Shown one piece after another: positions 52,042 through 63,180 of a DNA stretch of 64,000 nucleotides. Position numbers and translations under genes: made by a program. Every line of letters starts with the position of its first letter. Position 1 is the stretch's first letter. The notes beneath the pieces are model-generated. The model was given only the letters and a program-made list of their open reading frames with translations. It was not told the DNA's origin and did no database searches. Source of the DNA: Sycobia sp. Sy_11 (lineage: Eukaryota; Arthropoda; Insecta; Hymenoptera; Epichrysomallidae); the NCBI GenBank assembly GCA_018907035.1, contig JACCIC010000120.1, forward strand, positions 1,165,001 to 1,229,000, read 5' to 3'.

Positions 52042-52445
52042 TTATATAAATTATATAACCTCTATTTACATATTATATACACTATTGAAAAAAAAACCAA
52101 AAAGTACAAAATTTATAAATTTAGTTTTTTATATACATTCATGAAATATGCTGATCCATCGGAAGTCAAAGTCGAACCACATTAATATATAAGTATTTTT
52201 AAATTTAAATTAATATTACACATATTTTAATTTAGAAATTATTAATTTTAATAAATAATAATATTATTTATATATTTAATAATAATAATATATTTACACA
52301 TATTTCTACATTGATTTTTTCACTTTTTAAGATCATTAATTTTAAAAATATAATTGTCTGCACTGGTTTAAAATTTTTTAAAATCGTATAATCATAATTT
52401 TCTTGTTTTTTAATTCTTCAATTGAATATATTTGTCAATTAAAGA

Positions 52446-54602
52446 ATGCATGCCTTAAATAATATAAGGACTAGAAAGCATGTTATTTGCTCTTCTGGTC
52501 AAAATAATTATTTAAAACACTCAACATCTGCCACAATTAATGATGTAATATCTGAAGTAACCGAAACTGATGCTGGTGCTCGATGCAGCAATGTAAGTAA
52601 TGATGAAATTATAAGTGTATCGAGCAGTGAAATTATACTTACAAATGATATGAATATCCCAGAAGAAAATGTAAATAGTGCTAATAATTATATATATGAT
52701 GATGTGAATCAAGAACATTTTATATATAAAGAACAAGATATGAATTTTGAAGAAGAGGATTTTATAGATTTTAATTTTGCAGAAAAAGATCCAATAAAAA
52801 GTATTGAAAAACAACTTGCTGAAGTTTTTAAAACAACTAATATGAATCTGCAGCAGTCACGGGCAATTTTACAAGTATTAAAAGGTCATTCTTGTTTTAA
52901 AAATATTCATGTAGATCCAAGATCTATTTTGAAAACACCAGCCCATTCACCAGCAATTAAGAAAATAGCTGTAGGTGAATACTTACACCTAGGTTTTGAA
53001 CAAGGTGTAATTGCTATTCTCAGATCAACTGCAAATAATTCAATTCTAGAAATCCTGGATATTGATTTTAGCACCGATGAAGCTTCACTCGATAAGGCAA
53101 GTAAAATTATAATGTGGCCAATTCAGATAAGAGTGTCAAATATTGCTCACAGTAATCCTGAGGTAGTAGGCATTTTCAAGGGTTCAGCAAAACCAAGTAA
53201 TGCTCTTGATTTTTTTGAACCATTTGTTACTGAAGTTTTGTCAGTTTATAACAATGGTGATGTGAACTTTTTAAACAAAAGAATACCTTTTAAATTAAGG
53301 TGTTTTATTGCAGATGCACCTGCTCGTGCCTTCTCTTTAGGACATGTGGGACATAATGCTCGTGTCCCCTGTTCAAAATGCTGGATTGTTGGAGATTATA
53401 TTAGTTCTGGTGTTATGGCATATAGAGGCATTGATCACAAAGCTCGAACATATGAACAATATGTTCTAAGAGTCGATGGAGAGCACCATAAGGAGGGAGA
53501 TTGCCCTATTGGAAAATTACCATTAAATTTAGTTACAGATGTAGTGTTCGATTACATGCATGTTGTTTGCATAGGAATAATGGAAAAAATATTACAAGCT
53601 GTGATTGATGGTAAATATGCTTCATCAGTAAAGTTGTCTTCCCCATATATAATAATGTTATCCGCTCGATTAGAGCAAGTTAAACAATTATGTCCAGTAG
53701 ACTTTGCCAGAAAACCTGTTGATATTATTAAACATAGTAAATATAAGGCAACTGAGCTCCGTCAAATACTTCTGTACAGTGGACCAGCAAATTTTATAGG
53801 ATTGATGGACTATACAACATATACACATTTTTTATTATTACATACAGCAATGAGGATATTTACAAATCCTGTAAGTACTCCCCTAAGTATTAAACTGGCA
53901 GAAGAGTGCGTCAAGATTTTTGTGAATAGAGCTGAGGAAGTCTATGGAACAAAATTTATATCTTTTAATGTTCATGCTCTGTTGCATTTGGCTGATGATG
54001 TCAAAAATTTTGGTTGCCTCGATTCCTTTTCAGCTTTTCCTTATGAAAATAATATGATCTATTTTAGAAAATGTTGCAAAAAGCCACACCAGCACTTGCA
54101 ACAAATTAGTAGACGAAGAGCTGAAGAAAGTTTTGTGAATATTAGGAGATGCATGCAGCAGAAATCAAATAAATTTTCTGGTAAACACAATAATGGACCT
54201 TTGCTTGATACTAAAAATAATTTAAATTATGAACAATTTTCCAAAGTGGCAAATATGAAATGCTGTATTGGAATTAATAAGAGTGACAATACAGTGCTTC
54301 TGTGTGACTCAAGTATATGTGAAATTCAAAATATTATTAAATTCGGTGATGGAAGTTGTGACATCGTTATAAAAAAATACAAAGAGAAAACTGATTTTTT
54401 TGATTCAGTTTGTCCATCATCGACTATTGGAGTATACGTTTGCTCCTCGTTATCAGATGAGTATGAACAATGCATTATAAGTAAAATTGGTGGAAAATGT
54501 TTCAAAATGCCTTACTGGCCAGATATTTCAACAAGAAATTCCATCCCCAATAAATTTGTTATAGTGCTAATTTCTTCTTTTCATACTGTGAACACCAATT
54601 AA
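52446..54602 (+). CDS. Tnp2/EnSpm-like transposase, open reading frame intact
   Basis: 718 uninterrupted codons in AT-rich DNA, so under recent selection or recently inserted. It would catalyse excision and integration of its element. Layout: an acidic, low-complexity N-terminus (residues 1-130), then a RNase H-like core. The core contains IADAPAR (D290), a likely zinc pair C309-SK-C312 (GHNARVPCSKCW), the FDYMHVVCIGIMEKIL block (D369, H372) and LRQILLYSGP. It also has FLLLHTAMRIF, VYGTKFISFNVHALLHL and FPYENNMIYFRK, all shared with the local relics. The order DAPAR ... CxxC ... DxMH resembles animal transposases classed with pfam Transposase_21/Tnp2. The catalytic Asp assignment is inferred. 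The start chosen is the first Met. No introns needed. The neighbouring DUF4806 gene reads in the same direction 0.74 kb downstream. Confidence 0.8.
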   Translation: MHALNNIRTRKHVICSSGQNNYLKHSTSATINDVISEVTETDAGARCSNVSNDEIISVSSSEIILTNDMNIPEENVNSANNYIYDDVNQEHFIYKEQDMNFEEEDFIDFNFAEKDPIKSIEKQLAEVFKTTNMNLQQSRAILQVLKGHSCFKNIHVDPRSILKTPAHSPAIKKIAVGEYLHLGFEQGVIAILRSTANNSILEILDIDFSTDEASLDKASKIIMWPIQIRVSNIAHSNPEVVGIFKGSAKPSNALDFFEPFVTEVLSVYNNGDVNFLNKRIPFKLRCFIADAPARAFSLGHVGHNARVPCSKCWIVGDYISSGVMAYRGIDHKARTYEQYVLRVDGEHHKEGDCPIGKLPLNLVTDVVFDYMHVVCIGIMEKILQAVIDGKYASSVKLSSPYIIMLSARLEQVKQLCPVDFARKPVDIIKHSKYKATELRQILLYSGPANFIGLMDYTTYTHFLLLHTAMRIFTNPVSTPLSIKLAEECVKIFVNRAEEVYGTKFISFNVHALLHLADDVKNFGCLDSFSAFPYENNMIYFRKCCKKPHQHLQQISRRRAEESFVNIRRCMQQKSNKFSGKHNNGPLLDTKNNLNYEQFSKVANMKCCIGINKSDNTVLLCDSSICEIQNIIKFGDGSCDIVIKKYKEKTDFFDSVCPSSTIGVYVCSSLSDEYEQCIISKIGGKCFKMPYWPDISTRNSIPNKFVIVLISSFHTVNTN

Positions 54603-55340
54603 TTGAAATATAAAAATATAAAATATTATAACTAATTCTTTAAATAAATACACTATTAAACTATATAAATAACTATAGTAATTATTAGTTAATAACTGGA
54701 TTAATAAAATATATTATTATAGTAATTAAAAGTTGTTTTATTGCATATTATAATAGAATATAATTATTCAAATGTCTCAAATATTAGAACTATATATAAT
54801 ACACATACATAAATAAATACTTAAATTAGTTTCATTTTCACTTTACATACATCATAATCACATTATACTCATTGACACTTTATACAATTTTCTTTTATTT
54901 CATTTATTTAAATGATTTGATAATTTAAAAACTTATTAAATTTGATAATTTAACATGATTCATTATTTATTTAGACCAGATTTGTATTATATGATTACTT
55001 AAACCTATTTTTCTTTTAGGTAAGGTTGGGTCATCATATGCTATGCATTTGCGCAGATTCATTCTCTTAAATGCGCGGCAATTTAAGACTTATAAAAACA
55101 ATTGACAGTCTTTTTTATATAAAGTCTTATAAAACATTAATTTATATTTATTATTTGAAAATTGTATTAAATTAATTTTTGTTCAGTTAAAGTTTTATTT
55201 TTCATTAAAATACTTTATTATTTATTTATAAATTCATTTAAAATATTTATTTCTTTAATAATAAATTAAATTTTTAATTAATTGAATTCAAATTCAATTA
55301 TAATTAACCTATTTATTTTTTGTAATTTTTTTTTTAAATA
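54603..55340. other. spacer between transposase and DUF4806 gene
   Basis: AT-rich, with no open frames. It should contain the transposase 3' end and the DUF4806 promoter. Confidence 0.6.
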
Positions 55341-56766
55341 ATGGAGAAGAATATTTACAGAAAACATAACGCAGGATCTAATTTTACTCCTAAAGTAAGA
55401 ATATTTTCAAATTTTAATTTAATTAAATTTAATACATATTTTATACAATTTTTAATTGTGTTTAGGTACCAACAATGAAAAATCTTGGCCAATTGCCAAA
55501 TAATATTGTAGTAAAAAATTTTAACAGATGTTCAGAATGTTAGGAATATGTCATCATCAAGCAGTGTTAAGTCTAGTACAGAACATCAGGATTCTATTAA
55601 ATCAAGACTGTGAACCAGAATAATGAATTTTGATGGTAGCCAATCCGGATCATTGACGGAAGCTTCAAATATTACAAAAAATATTAAACAATATGGTGGT
55701 AAGTATCCTATAAAAACAAAATTGAATAATGTTGCTTCTGTCTCAGGTTTACAGAATAGAAATACAGCACCGACAATCCCAAGTTCACCAACCTCGACAC
55801 CAATTGTAGTGAAGCTATTGGAGACAATGATGTCAAAGTTAAATGACATTGAGGAAAAAAATAAAATTATGGCTAAAGAAATTAGGTGAGTTTGATGATA
55901 TAGTTTTTTATTGCTGAAGCGTTCAAAAAAAATATATTTATTTTTAGAGAAAACAACCAGCTCATAAAGAATCTCCTAAGGCGTCAAGAACCCGCAGCAT
56001 ATAGGAAACCAGATTGTTTTCCATTTAGTTCTACTGAAGATCTTCTCTCATTTAATAATATCAATAATGAAAAATATTTGGAAGTGGTAAGTTTAATCAG
56101 ATCATTAACTATTAGATATATTTTTCTAAGTTTGAATATAATATTAAGTAGATTTTTTACATTTAATTTTTTCATGCAATATTTTAGATCAATTTCTTAG
56201 CTTATCTAGGTGGATTAAATGCTACAGATTGCACAGCCAAATACATAAGGTATGCATTTAATGTTAACGAAGAACTGTTATCCAATATGACATGGGCAGG
56301 TTCTAAAAAGGCTGGGACAGTGGCTCTGGCAGAAACAAGGTTTATTGCAGCTTGCGAAGGTAACATTTATTTATATAAATAACATATATAAAATAATAAC
56401 ATATATAAAAAATAAAAATATATGAAAATAATTGATCTAACGTATCTTAATCTCTTTAGAATTTTATATTTATGTTATGTTCTTTTTGTTTCAGAGGCCA
56501 TGGCAAAAACAAGATCCTTAATCATGCCAGTAAGCAGTATTGATTTTACTTTAGGCATGAATAAGGCTCTCAAAAGCATCAAAGAGAGACTTAGACGAAA
56601 AATGCACGTCAAAAATTCAATTCAATCAAATGAAATGAGAGAGACTAAAAGAATTAGAATAGATGATTGTCAAATCTTGCAAGAAAGTAAAGCAATTGAT
56701 TATAAGAGAGCTGAAGAAGAAGAGGAATTTGAGGAAGATGATAGTTCAACACATGAAATTAATTAG
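55341..56766 (+). CDS. DUF4806 protein, five exons, N-terminal frame broken
   Basis: Exons 55341-55394, 55466-55885, 55948-56086, 56188-56359 and 56495-56766, with good splice sites. The domain is clear: FPFSSTEDLLSF (exon 3), then INFLAYLGGLNATDC...YAFNVNEELLSNMTWAGSKKAG (exon 4), matching DUF4806 (PF16064), a domain common in insect and cnidarian transposon-rich families. The tail is basic, then acidic (EEEEEFEEDD). In exon 2 the frame shifts once near 55525 and meets a TGA at 55611. From the Met at 55623 everything is open, giving 281 residues. Function is unknown; a DNA-binding or targeting partner for the transposase is a reasonable guess. Confidence 0.8.
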
Positions 56767-57430
56767 TTTATATTATAATTATATATTTCAATTATTTAGA
56801 TTTATTTTTTGTGTTTAATGGGAGGTGTATGTAATCATTCTATGTACACATTTCCTTAAATTTTATTTCAATTATATTTAAAATTATTTTAATAGATGTT
56901 TTATATTTTATATTGTTATAGAATATAATTAAAATATTATATAATATTTTAAAAAATGTTAAAAAATGTTTTGGGAGACGTAGATTTATTTGATTGTACC
57001 TCACGTGAACGAGCGTAGCTGGTGCTCGTTATGTATTAAAAAATACTTTTCATTTAAGTTACAAATATTATACTTTACTTTTGAAATTATATTTGACGGC
57101 AGCCTCTTTTATAAACACATATTATATACACACACAAATTAATTGTAAACATTTTATGTATTAATTTAAAATTTTTCTTTAATTATATAATATAATAATT
57201 ATATTTATTTTATATTTTAATAAATTTTGTTATTTTATTCTAATAAATATTTGTAATTTACATTATTTACCCTATAAAAATATGGAACAGATGCACATCA
57301 TGCTCTATAATGCATGTATGTTACTGGCATGATGTGGATAATAATTTCATGATTTTCCAACTCGTGCTGTATTCTGGAGGTACAGTGACCGGTACCTGGC
57401 AGTCAGAATCATTCGAAGCGTGAATCACGA
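56767..57430. other. 3' flank of the DUF4806 gene, subterminal region of the transposon
   Basis: AT-rich to about 57300, then GC-richer with short palindromic motifs leading into the shared 57464-57487 motifs. Confidence 0.45.
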
Positions 57431-57487
57431 TGTGCCGTATGTTGGCGTTAATATGCAAACACACTGCTATCTGGGCACGGTATGCAT

Positions 57488-58019
57488 TACACGTACTACT
57501 TTCTTGATTTATCCAGTGAGGATTATTATGAAAAACGGATTTGCTGATGGTAATAACGATGACAGTTATCTGATGGTAATCAAACACACTATTTTACCGA
57601 CTGTAGCACTGGCACTCATGTGATAATTTGTTGATTTTACGTACCGACTATTGGACATGGTAACTCGTGGAATATTTTATTGACAGTGATCGCTCCCGTG
57701 ATAATAGTTATCGTCTAAACTTTATTCTTTTGATTAATTATAATGAAATGAATTTATATAATTTTTAAGTTTTTTTATACTATGCTCTATTTTCACATCC
57801 GTGTATTGTTTGTAGAAGATAAAAGTCATATTTGTAGAATTTTGTCCAAGAATAATTATCATGTTTATAACTTAGTTTATTATCATGTTCGTAACTTAGC
57901 TTTTTAAATTGACAGCCAAGATACAGATTACAATACAGCTCATAATCTAAAAAAACTTTATAAACTAATTTCTTATGCAACTTCAACTTCTCATATTATT
58001 TCTATTATGCTATAAGTCA
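57488..58019. other. no gene seen
   Basis: Transition from the transposon's right side into the hAT relic. Confidence 0.5.
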
Positions 58020-59060
58020 CGAAAGTGGAAGATATTAAATTTATAAAAATTTTCCGTTAAAATTTCATAAGGCCATGTATTCCTACTTGAAATGCACCTA
58101 GAAATTTTACATCTCAATCCTTGACAGCATGGTACTCTACTTTGCAAATACCCAAATTACATTAAAATATCAAACAATCATTGGAGAATACTTTTCTTTT
58201 CTATGTTCCACGACTAAAAATTTTAGCACATAAGGCCAGTCGAACAGTTATGAATTTCTTCGTTTTCGTAAATTTTTAACAAGGCATCGTAAATATCTTC
58301 CATATGAAATCTTAAAGGCTTCATAGCCTCTATTATACTCGACCATCTAGAGTCACTTCATGGTTTTTTTCCAATGTAGTATCAAATTTCGCTATCGACT
58401 CAAATATTTAAAAAAAATGAACATTCTTGTAATCAAATAAATTGTTTTTTATAACGTAAAATATAATACCATTTTTAGTAAGTGTTTTAATAATCGTTAT
58501 AATTCTCAGAAGTACATCATGACAAAATTTTTGACTTCTTGAACAGTCGTCTGAGTAACTGCATCTATAGTTTTTAAAGACTTTAATCTTTAATTTATTT
58601 CCAGCTATGATTTTTGAGTTAAATGTATTTTTCAGAAATGTCGTGCCGTTGTAAAGTTTAGGTAAGTTCCTTTCATTTTGTTAAAAATTCTTTTGAAAGA
58701 GAATAAAAGCAATGAACATCATTTTGTGAAAAAGAGTAAGCCTAAACAATGAATTCCTTAAAAGTATAGTATAGTAGTCGAGGCAAAACGTTGACCAGTT
58801 TTATCAATAGGAAACTTGTAACCAGATAATGGTTCGAATGAACGTCATCTAACTAAATAATTTCTTTGAGCAACTCCTAATATTTTATGTCGCAATGCTG
58901 GATCTGTATTTAGAAATTTTCCATATAATATAAAAGAATTCATAAAATTTTCTTTTAATCCACATAATAAGGTTTTCTTGAAATTTTCAAACCTCATCAG
59001 TTCTAGTTGATTTAAAATCTTCTAACAGTGGTTGATCATTATTTTGTTGAGATGAATCAC
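58020..59060 (-). pseudogene. hAT/ZMYM1-like transposase relic
   Basis: Minus-strand pieces in several frames: FPIDKTGQRFAS near 58830 (the start of the TTF-type zinc-finger region in ZMYM1-like proteins), TVQEVKNFVMM near 58530, and RWSSIIEAMKPL near 58330 followed by IYDAL. The T-R-W-S motif opens the hAT core in ZMYM1/DUF4371-type proteins. Numerous stops; dead. Terminal repeats not found. Confidence 0.5.
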
Positions 59061-59445
59061 TGTTTTCTTTCACATCTAGATTTTTGTTAGAGAATTTTAT
59101 TCTTAGGTTTATCATATATTTTATTACATATCTGGACATATTTTATTATAATATGATATCATTAATACAGCTTATTTTTGTCTTTCAATTTCTTGTACCA
59201 GTTTTCATTTTCATATTTTGATAGCCGGAAGGTTTTTTTGTCAGGCACTCTTTCTGGAAAGTATCAGACAGTAAAGCCAATATAATCATTATTTGAGTAC
59301 GACTAGCAAAAATGTACATTTTACATAATAGTTATTTAATTATTATAATAATTCTTCGAAAAAATTCTATAGCAAAATTACGCGTTTTAAGATTTTTGAC
59401 GTAATATTTTAGTATAGTAAAAAATAATTAAGAAAAAAATAAATA
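59061..59445. other. no gene seen
   Basis: AT-rich spacer up to the left end of the mariner relic. Confidence 0.5.
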
Positions 59446-60580
59446 CGAGGTCAGACAATCAAGTATTGCGACAAAAATAAAAAATCGAGTATATTTAAAA
59501 ATTTAGATACATCGCTGGGATCCCTTTCAAAGTAGTCCTCTCCTGTATCTATACACTTATTTCAGCGAGTTTTCCAGTTTTCGTAACAATTCTGGAACAC
59601 TTCTTGTGGGACCTCTCCGAGTACCCTCATCATAGATTCTTAAATGTCTTCTACGAAGTCAAAATGTTGACCTTTGACGAATTTTTTCAAATAGGGGAAT
59701 AAGAAAAAGCCGCAGGGTGTCATTTCCAGTGAATAGGGCGGTTGTGGTAACGTTGCTGTGTCTTTAGACACCAAAAACTGAGAGACATTAGACGCACTGT
59801 AACAGGGAGCAATGTCGTGATGCAAAACGCAATCTGGACGCATCGAAACACTCTTTTACGTAATTTTTCAACAACGTTGCGGTAGAATACTTGATTTACG
59901 GTTTTTATGATACAGATGATACAAACTTTTTGCAAACCACCCCTTTGCTGTCGAAGAAGCAAATGAACATGGTTTTCATTTTGGACTTGCTCATTTTCGC
60001 CTTCTTAGCCCTTGGCGCTCCAGGTAACAGCCATTATTGGCTTTATCGTTTAGTTTCGGAATCATATTGAAAGATCCAAATGTTATTACCAGTAATAATT
60101 TAATCGGGAAGAGTACAATCACTTTAAACCTGCTCGAAACAATCTAGAGCGCTTTTCATTACGTGGCTTATTGCTCATCTTAAAGGTTCTTCGGTATCAT
60201 CTTCGCGCACAGCTTTTTCATGGCGAAATCTTCGGTTAAAATCTTTCTAACTGTTTTCCGATTAATATTCAACTCGTCAGTCAACATTCGAATGATTAGT
60301 CATTGCTCTTGACAAATAAGGGCACGAACGTGCTACGCATTAGCGTCGGTTCGCACTTGAATTGGCCTTCCGCTCTACGCCGTGTCATTGCCGCTTTGGC
60401 GGCCTTTTTTAAAATCGGCATGCCACCGAACATCGAAGCACCTAACTACGTCTCAGGGCATCACTACCGTACATTTTAAGCACTTTTTTATAAGTTTCTG
60501 TCGCGGCTTCGCCGAGTTTCGCACAAAATTTTATCGCACTCCGTTGCTCTAAATTTCTCTGTTCTATTTTTGTGGCATGC
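59446..60580 (-). pseudogene. mariner element relic, near full length
   Basis: Minus-strand fragments in order: FCAKLGEAATETYKK (about 60520), RCSVACRF/KGRQSGND (about 60420), KMSKSKMKTMFICFFDSKGVV (about 59970), and the second catalytic region LHHDIAPCY (about 59800). TLPQPPYSLEMTPCGFFLFP follows, with the third Asp replaced (SLE for SPD), and LLRKLENSLK is near 59570. The left end at 59446 follows a TA dinucleotide and begins CGAGGTCAGACAATCAAGTA, a plausible terminal repeat. The right terminal repeat is not visible, probably lost next to the BEL/Pao LTR. Multiple frame changes. Confidence 0.8.
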
Positions 60581-60599
60581 ACTACTCGCGCGTTGTTAC

Positions 60600-60876
60600 A
60601 AAACATTAAGCATCTAGCAAAGAAATAATCATAAAAGGGTCGTCAAGGTCTCAATCGAGAGAGGAGGGATTTAGTATTACGGTGGCGGAGTTACAGGTTC
60701 TCAGGGTTACCATAGGCCAATAAATAAAATCGATCGCATGACTTAATTGTCTAACCTTGTGAAAATTTTGGGAATTGTGAAAGTATTCGAGAAAAAGAAC
60801 TAATGTTATATCGATATAATTTATTAGATAATAAATTTGTATATAACACATACTAATGAACCGCCCGTTATAATCA
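60600..60876 (-). repeat. putative 3' LTR of a minus-strand BEL/Pao element
   Basis: Read on the minus strand, a polypurine tract (60888-60877, CTTAAGGGGGAG) is followed at 60876 by TGATTATAACGGGCGG, a typical LTR start. The far end is not fixed, since the sequence passes into the mariner relic around 60600. Confidence 0.45.
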
Positions 60877-60888
60877 CTCCCCCTTAAG
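60877..60888 (-). promoter_or_regulatory. polypurine tract
   Basis: CTTAAGGGGGAG directly before the LTR start; this primes plus-strand synthesis in LTR retrotransposons. Confidence 0.5.
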
Positions 60889-61061
60889 TCTAAAGCGTGG
60901 TTTTAGACTTCATCCGCGTCTAACAACTTAATAAGTTTTCTCGTTGGCCTGAGGTACTCTTTGGCAGAAGTGCGTATTTCCTCGACTCTAAGGACTCCAT
61001 CGTCACCAGGATAAACCTCGACTATTTTTCCCTTATTCAAACTTTACGTGGTGTTCTGTGG

Positions 61062-62431
61062 TCAATTGTTAATGCGACATCGTTTATTTTCAGTGGTGGC
61101 TCTGAGTGTTGGCAGATATTCTCTTAGCCATCGTTTCCAAAATTTCTCAGCATACAGTTGAGCGATTTCGAATATTTTACGGAGATTTTTCGCTACTGCG
61201 TTATACCAATCTAATCTTATGTATCCCAACGAGCTACCAAATAAAAAATGATTGGGCGTCAAAGCCTCCTCGTCACACGAATCAATCAGCGCCGCCCATG
61301 TGAGGGGCATCGGGGAGATTGCACAGCTACATTATCTGACGCGACGTTGCAAGTTGCGTTTGTTTTTCGAGGTCACTCTTATTTATAGCCTTTGACAGTT
61401 CCTTGTTCGCGTTTTTGAAGTTTGTTCCATTGTCACTGTAGATCAACAAGGGGGAGTCTCTTTGTGCCGCCAATGTTTGTAATGCCATGATGGCTGAGCT
61501 TGCATTTAACGCGTGCGCCAGCTTTAAATGAATAGCACGTGTTGTGAGACATGCCAAGAGTACTCCCCACCGCTTTTGGCAGTTTCGGCCTATTTTTACT
61601 GCCATCCTTCCAAAATAATCCACGCCACAATGATTGAAAGATTACTCACGATACGCTAGACGAGCCAGTGTGTCTTGAGTATATGTGGGTCTTGGGGCTT
61701 TCCTCTGCGTAGTCGGCATATTAAACAGCGACTTGTAATTGATCATAGTTTTGTTCGCAACCCAAAAATGTAATAACGCTGCCTTAAATCTTTAACGATT
61801 GTTTCACGATTTTCGTGGTAATAAACTCGATGGTATTTTTCTATGATGACTTTTATCGCATAGTGTTTTAAATCTAGTATTATCGGACTATTCTCAAAAA
61901 TAAATTAGCCTAGTTTCGTTACTCTCCGGTTGTCCTGAAGAACCTCTTATCCAAATAGAAATAAATTTACCGTCAACTTGCTACCGTGGCACACGAGATT
62001 TCCTTTATTCAGCGCATCGATCTCAATTGGGAGGTAATTATATTGAATCTTTCGATACCAAAGTTCGTGTAAATCGATTAGTGTTTGCCGGTTTACCTCC
62101 TGAGAGTGGCTGTTTCACCAGCGCAGTAGCGCCTTACGGATACACCTAGCAATGATAAAAAGACATTCGCAAAGCGGTAATAAGGCCGCACTACAATGAC
62201 TTCCTTTGTTTCTAACCAATCGACCGTCTGTTTATCAATTTCTTCGAGCCCTAATTTGTCCTTATCCGAAAAGGTTTCGAGCTCTGTCCGCGTTACTCCG
62301 ATAAATCCATCGCTTTTCTCCTCCCTTAATCTACGCCCATTATCGTGCACCACCCACCCTAACATCGAGCGCGACAAGGCCAGAGTACTATCTCTTAATT
62401 CACGCAATTCACATTCACGATTACGCTCCAA
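61062..62431 (-). pseudogene. BEL/Pao pol relic: integrase and C-terminal DUF5641-type region
   Basis: Minus strand. The integrase core at 61630-61327 has VDYFG/MDYFGRMAVKIG, KRWGVLLACLTTRAIHLKL and YSDNGTNFKNANKEL (second Asp of the DDE triad). The downstream frame (61310-61062) reads LTPNHFLFGSSL and FWKRWLREYLPTL, the conserved pol C-terminus of BEL/Pao. A frame change separates them. Further upstream (62431-62093) a frame with SRSMLGWVV resembles the protease/RT linker, but the RT itself is missing. A separate copy from the element at the left edge. Confidence 0.85.
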
Positions 62432-63180
62432 TTATTCTGGCTAATCAATATTTTAGGCTTAACATTTGTGTATGGTTCAACGTTTATATTTTTGGAAAAT
62501 TTAATAAATCTGTCGTTCCACGTGAAAGGAGCTGCAATAGCAAAGAATAGCAAGATTGTTCACGGCGAAAACGCCATTGATATAATGGCTTACGCCGCGG
62601 TGTTGCAATTCGATATTAATCTTTAACGAATTTGTATACAATGCTTTCTCGGGCAATATTTCTTTTAGCGATATTCTAATAGATTTTCCAATTACTCCTA
62701 TCGTTCTTATCTAATCGCGGTCTATAAGGCTTACGATAGAGCCTTCGTCGAGCAAAGCATATATGCGCGCGGGACATCCTGGGTCCCATCACCGTGACCG
62801 GCATAATTTTTAAAAGAGTTCAGCTTTGTTCTACTCAATTAGTTTTATTTTCCATATTCGGATGTGTTGAGATTCATTACGTATTTTTAAGAATTTATAT
62901 TATATAAAGTATAACTGTATTCGTATATGAGTTGAAAACAGTGTAATTATAGTAAATATTCTACGCAGGTGCATACATATTCACTGTGTCACAAATATAT
63001 ATAGATAAATTGTATGTGTGAATATTGGGGAAAACCCCCGGAAATTTACCAATTGTCAATGTACCTCGCCCACTAGGGACAAATATGCACGAACACACTA
63101 ATACGAATATTATCACGGGATTATTGTACAACTATGTTTAAACCCCCCCCCCCTTTATCACTCTCCTATCAGGAAATATC
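62432..63180. other. degraded retroelement sequence or spacer
   Basis: 62450-62800 is GC-richer, consistent with leftover gag-pro of the minus-strand BEL/Pao copy, but no motif is secure. A C-run of about 12 lies at 63147. The junction to the plus-strand element is near 63180. Confidence 0.4.

Larger units (their letters stand above)
51374..57487 (+). mobile_element. two-gene Tnp2/EnSpm-like transposon (transposase plus DUF4806)
   Basis: It encloses the open transposase (52446-54602) and the spliced DUF4806 gene. CCCAGATAGCAG at 51374-51385 and ATGCATACCGTG at 51394-51405 both recur as reverse complements on the other side, at 57464-57475 and 57476-57487. The two modules are in swapped order, so they behave like subterminal repeats rather than a simple terminal repeat. 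True ends and target duplication were not resolved. The family assignment is by resemblance to animal EnSpm/CACTA-type transposases and is tentative. Confidence 0.55.

Noticed and set aside
52521..52814. 97-codon minus-strand frame
   Set aside because: Shadow of the acidic N-terminus of the transposase frame on the other strand; rich in F and I only.
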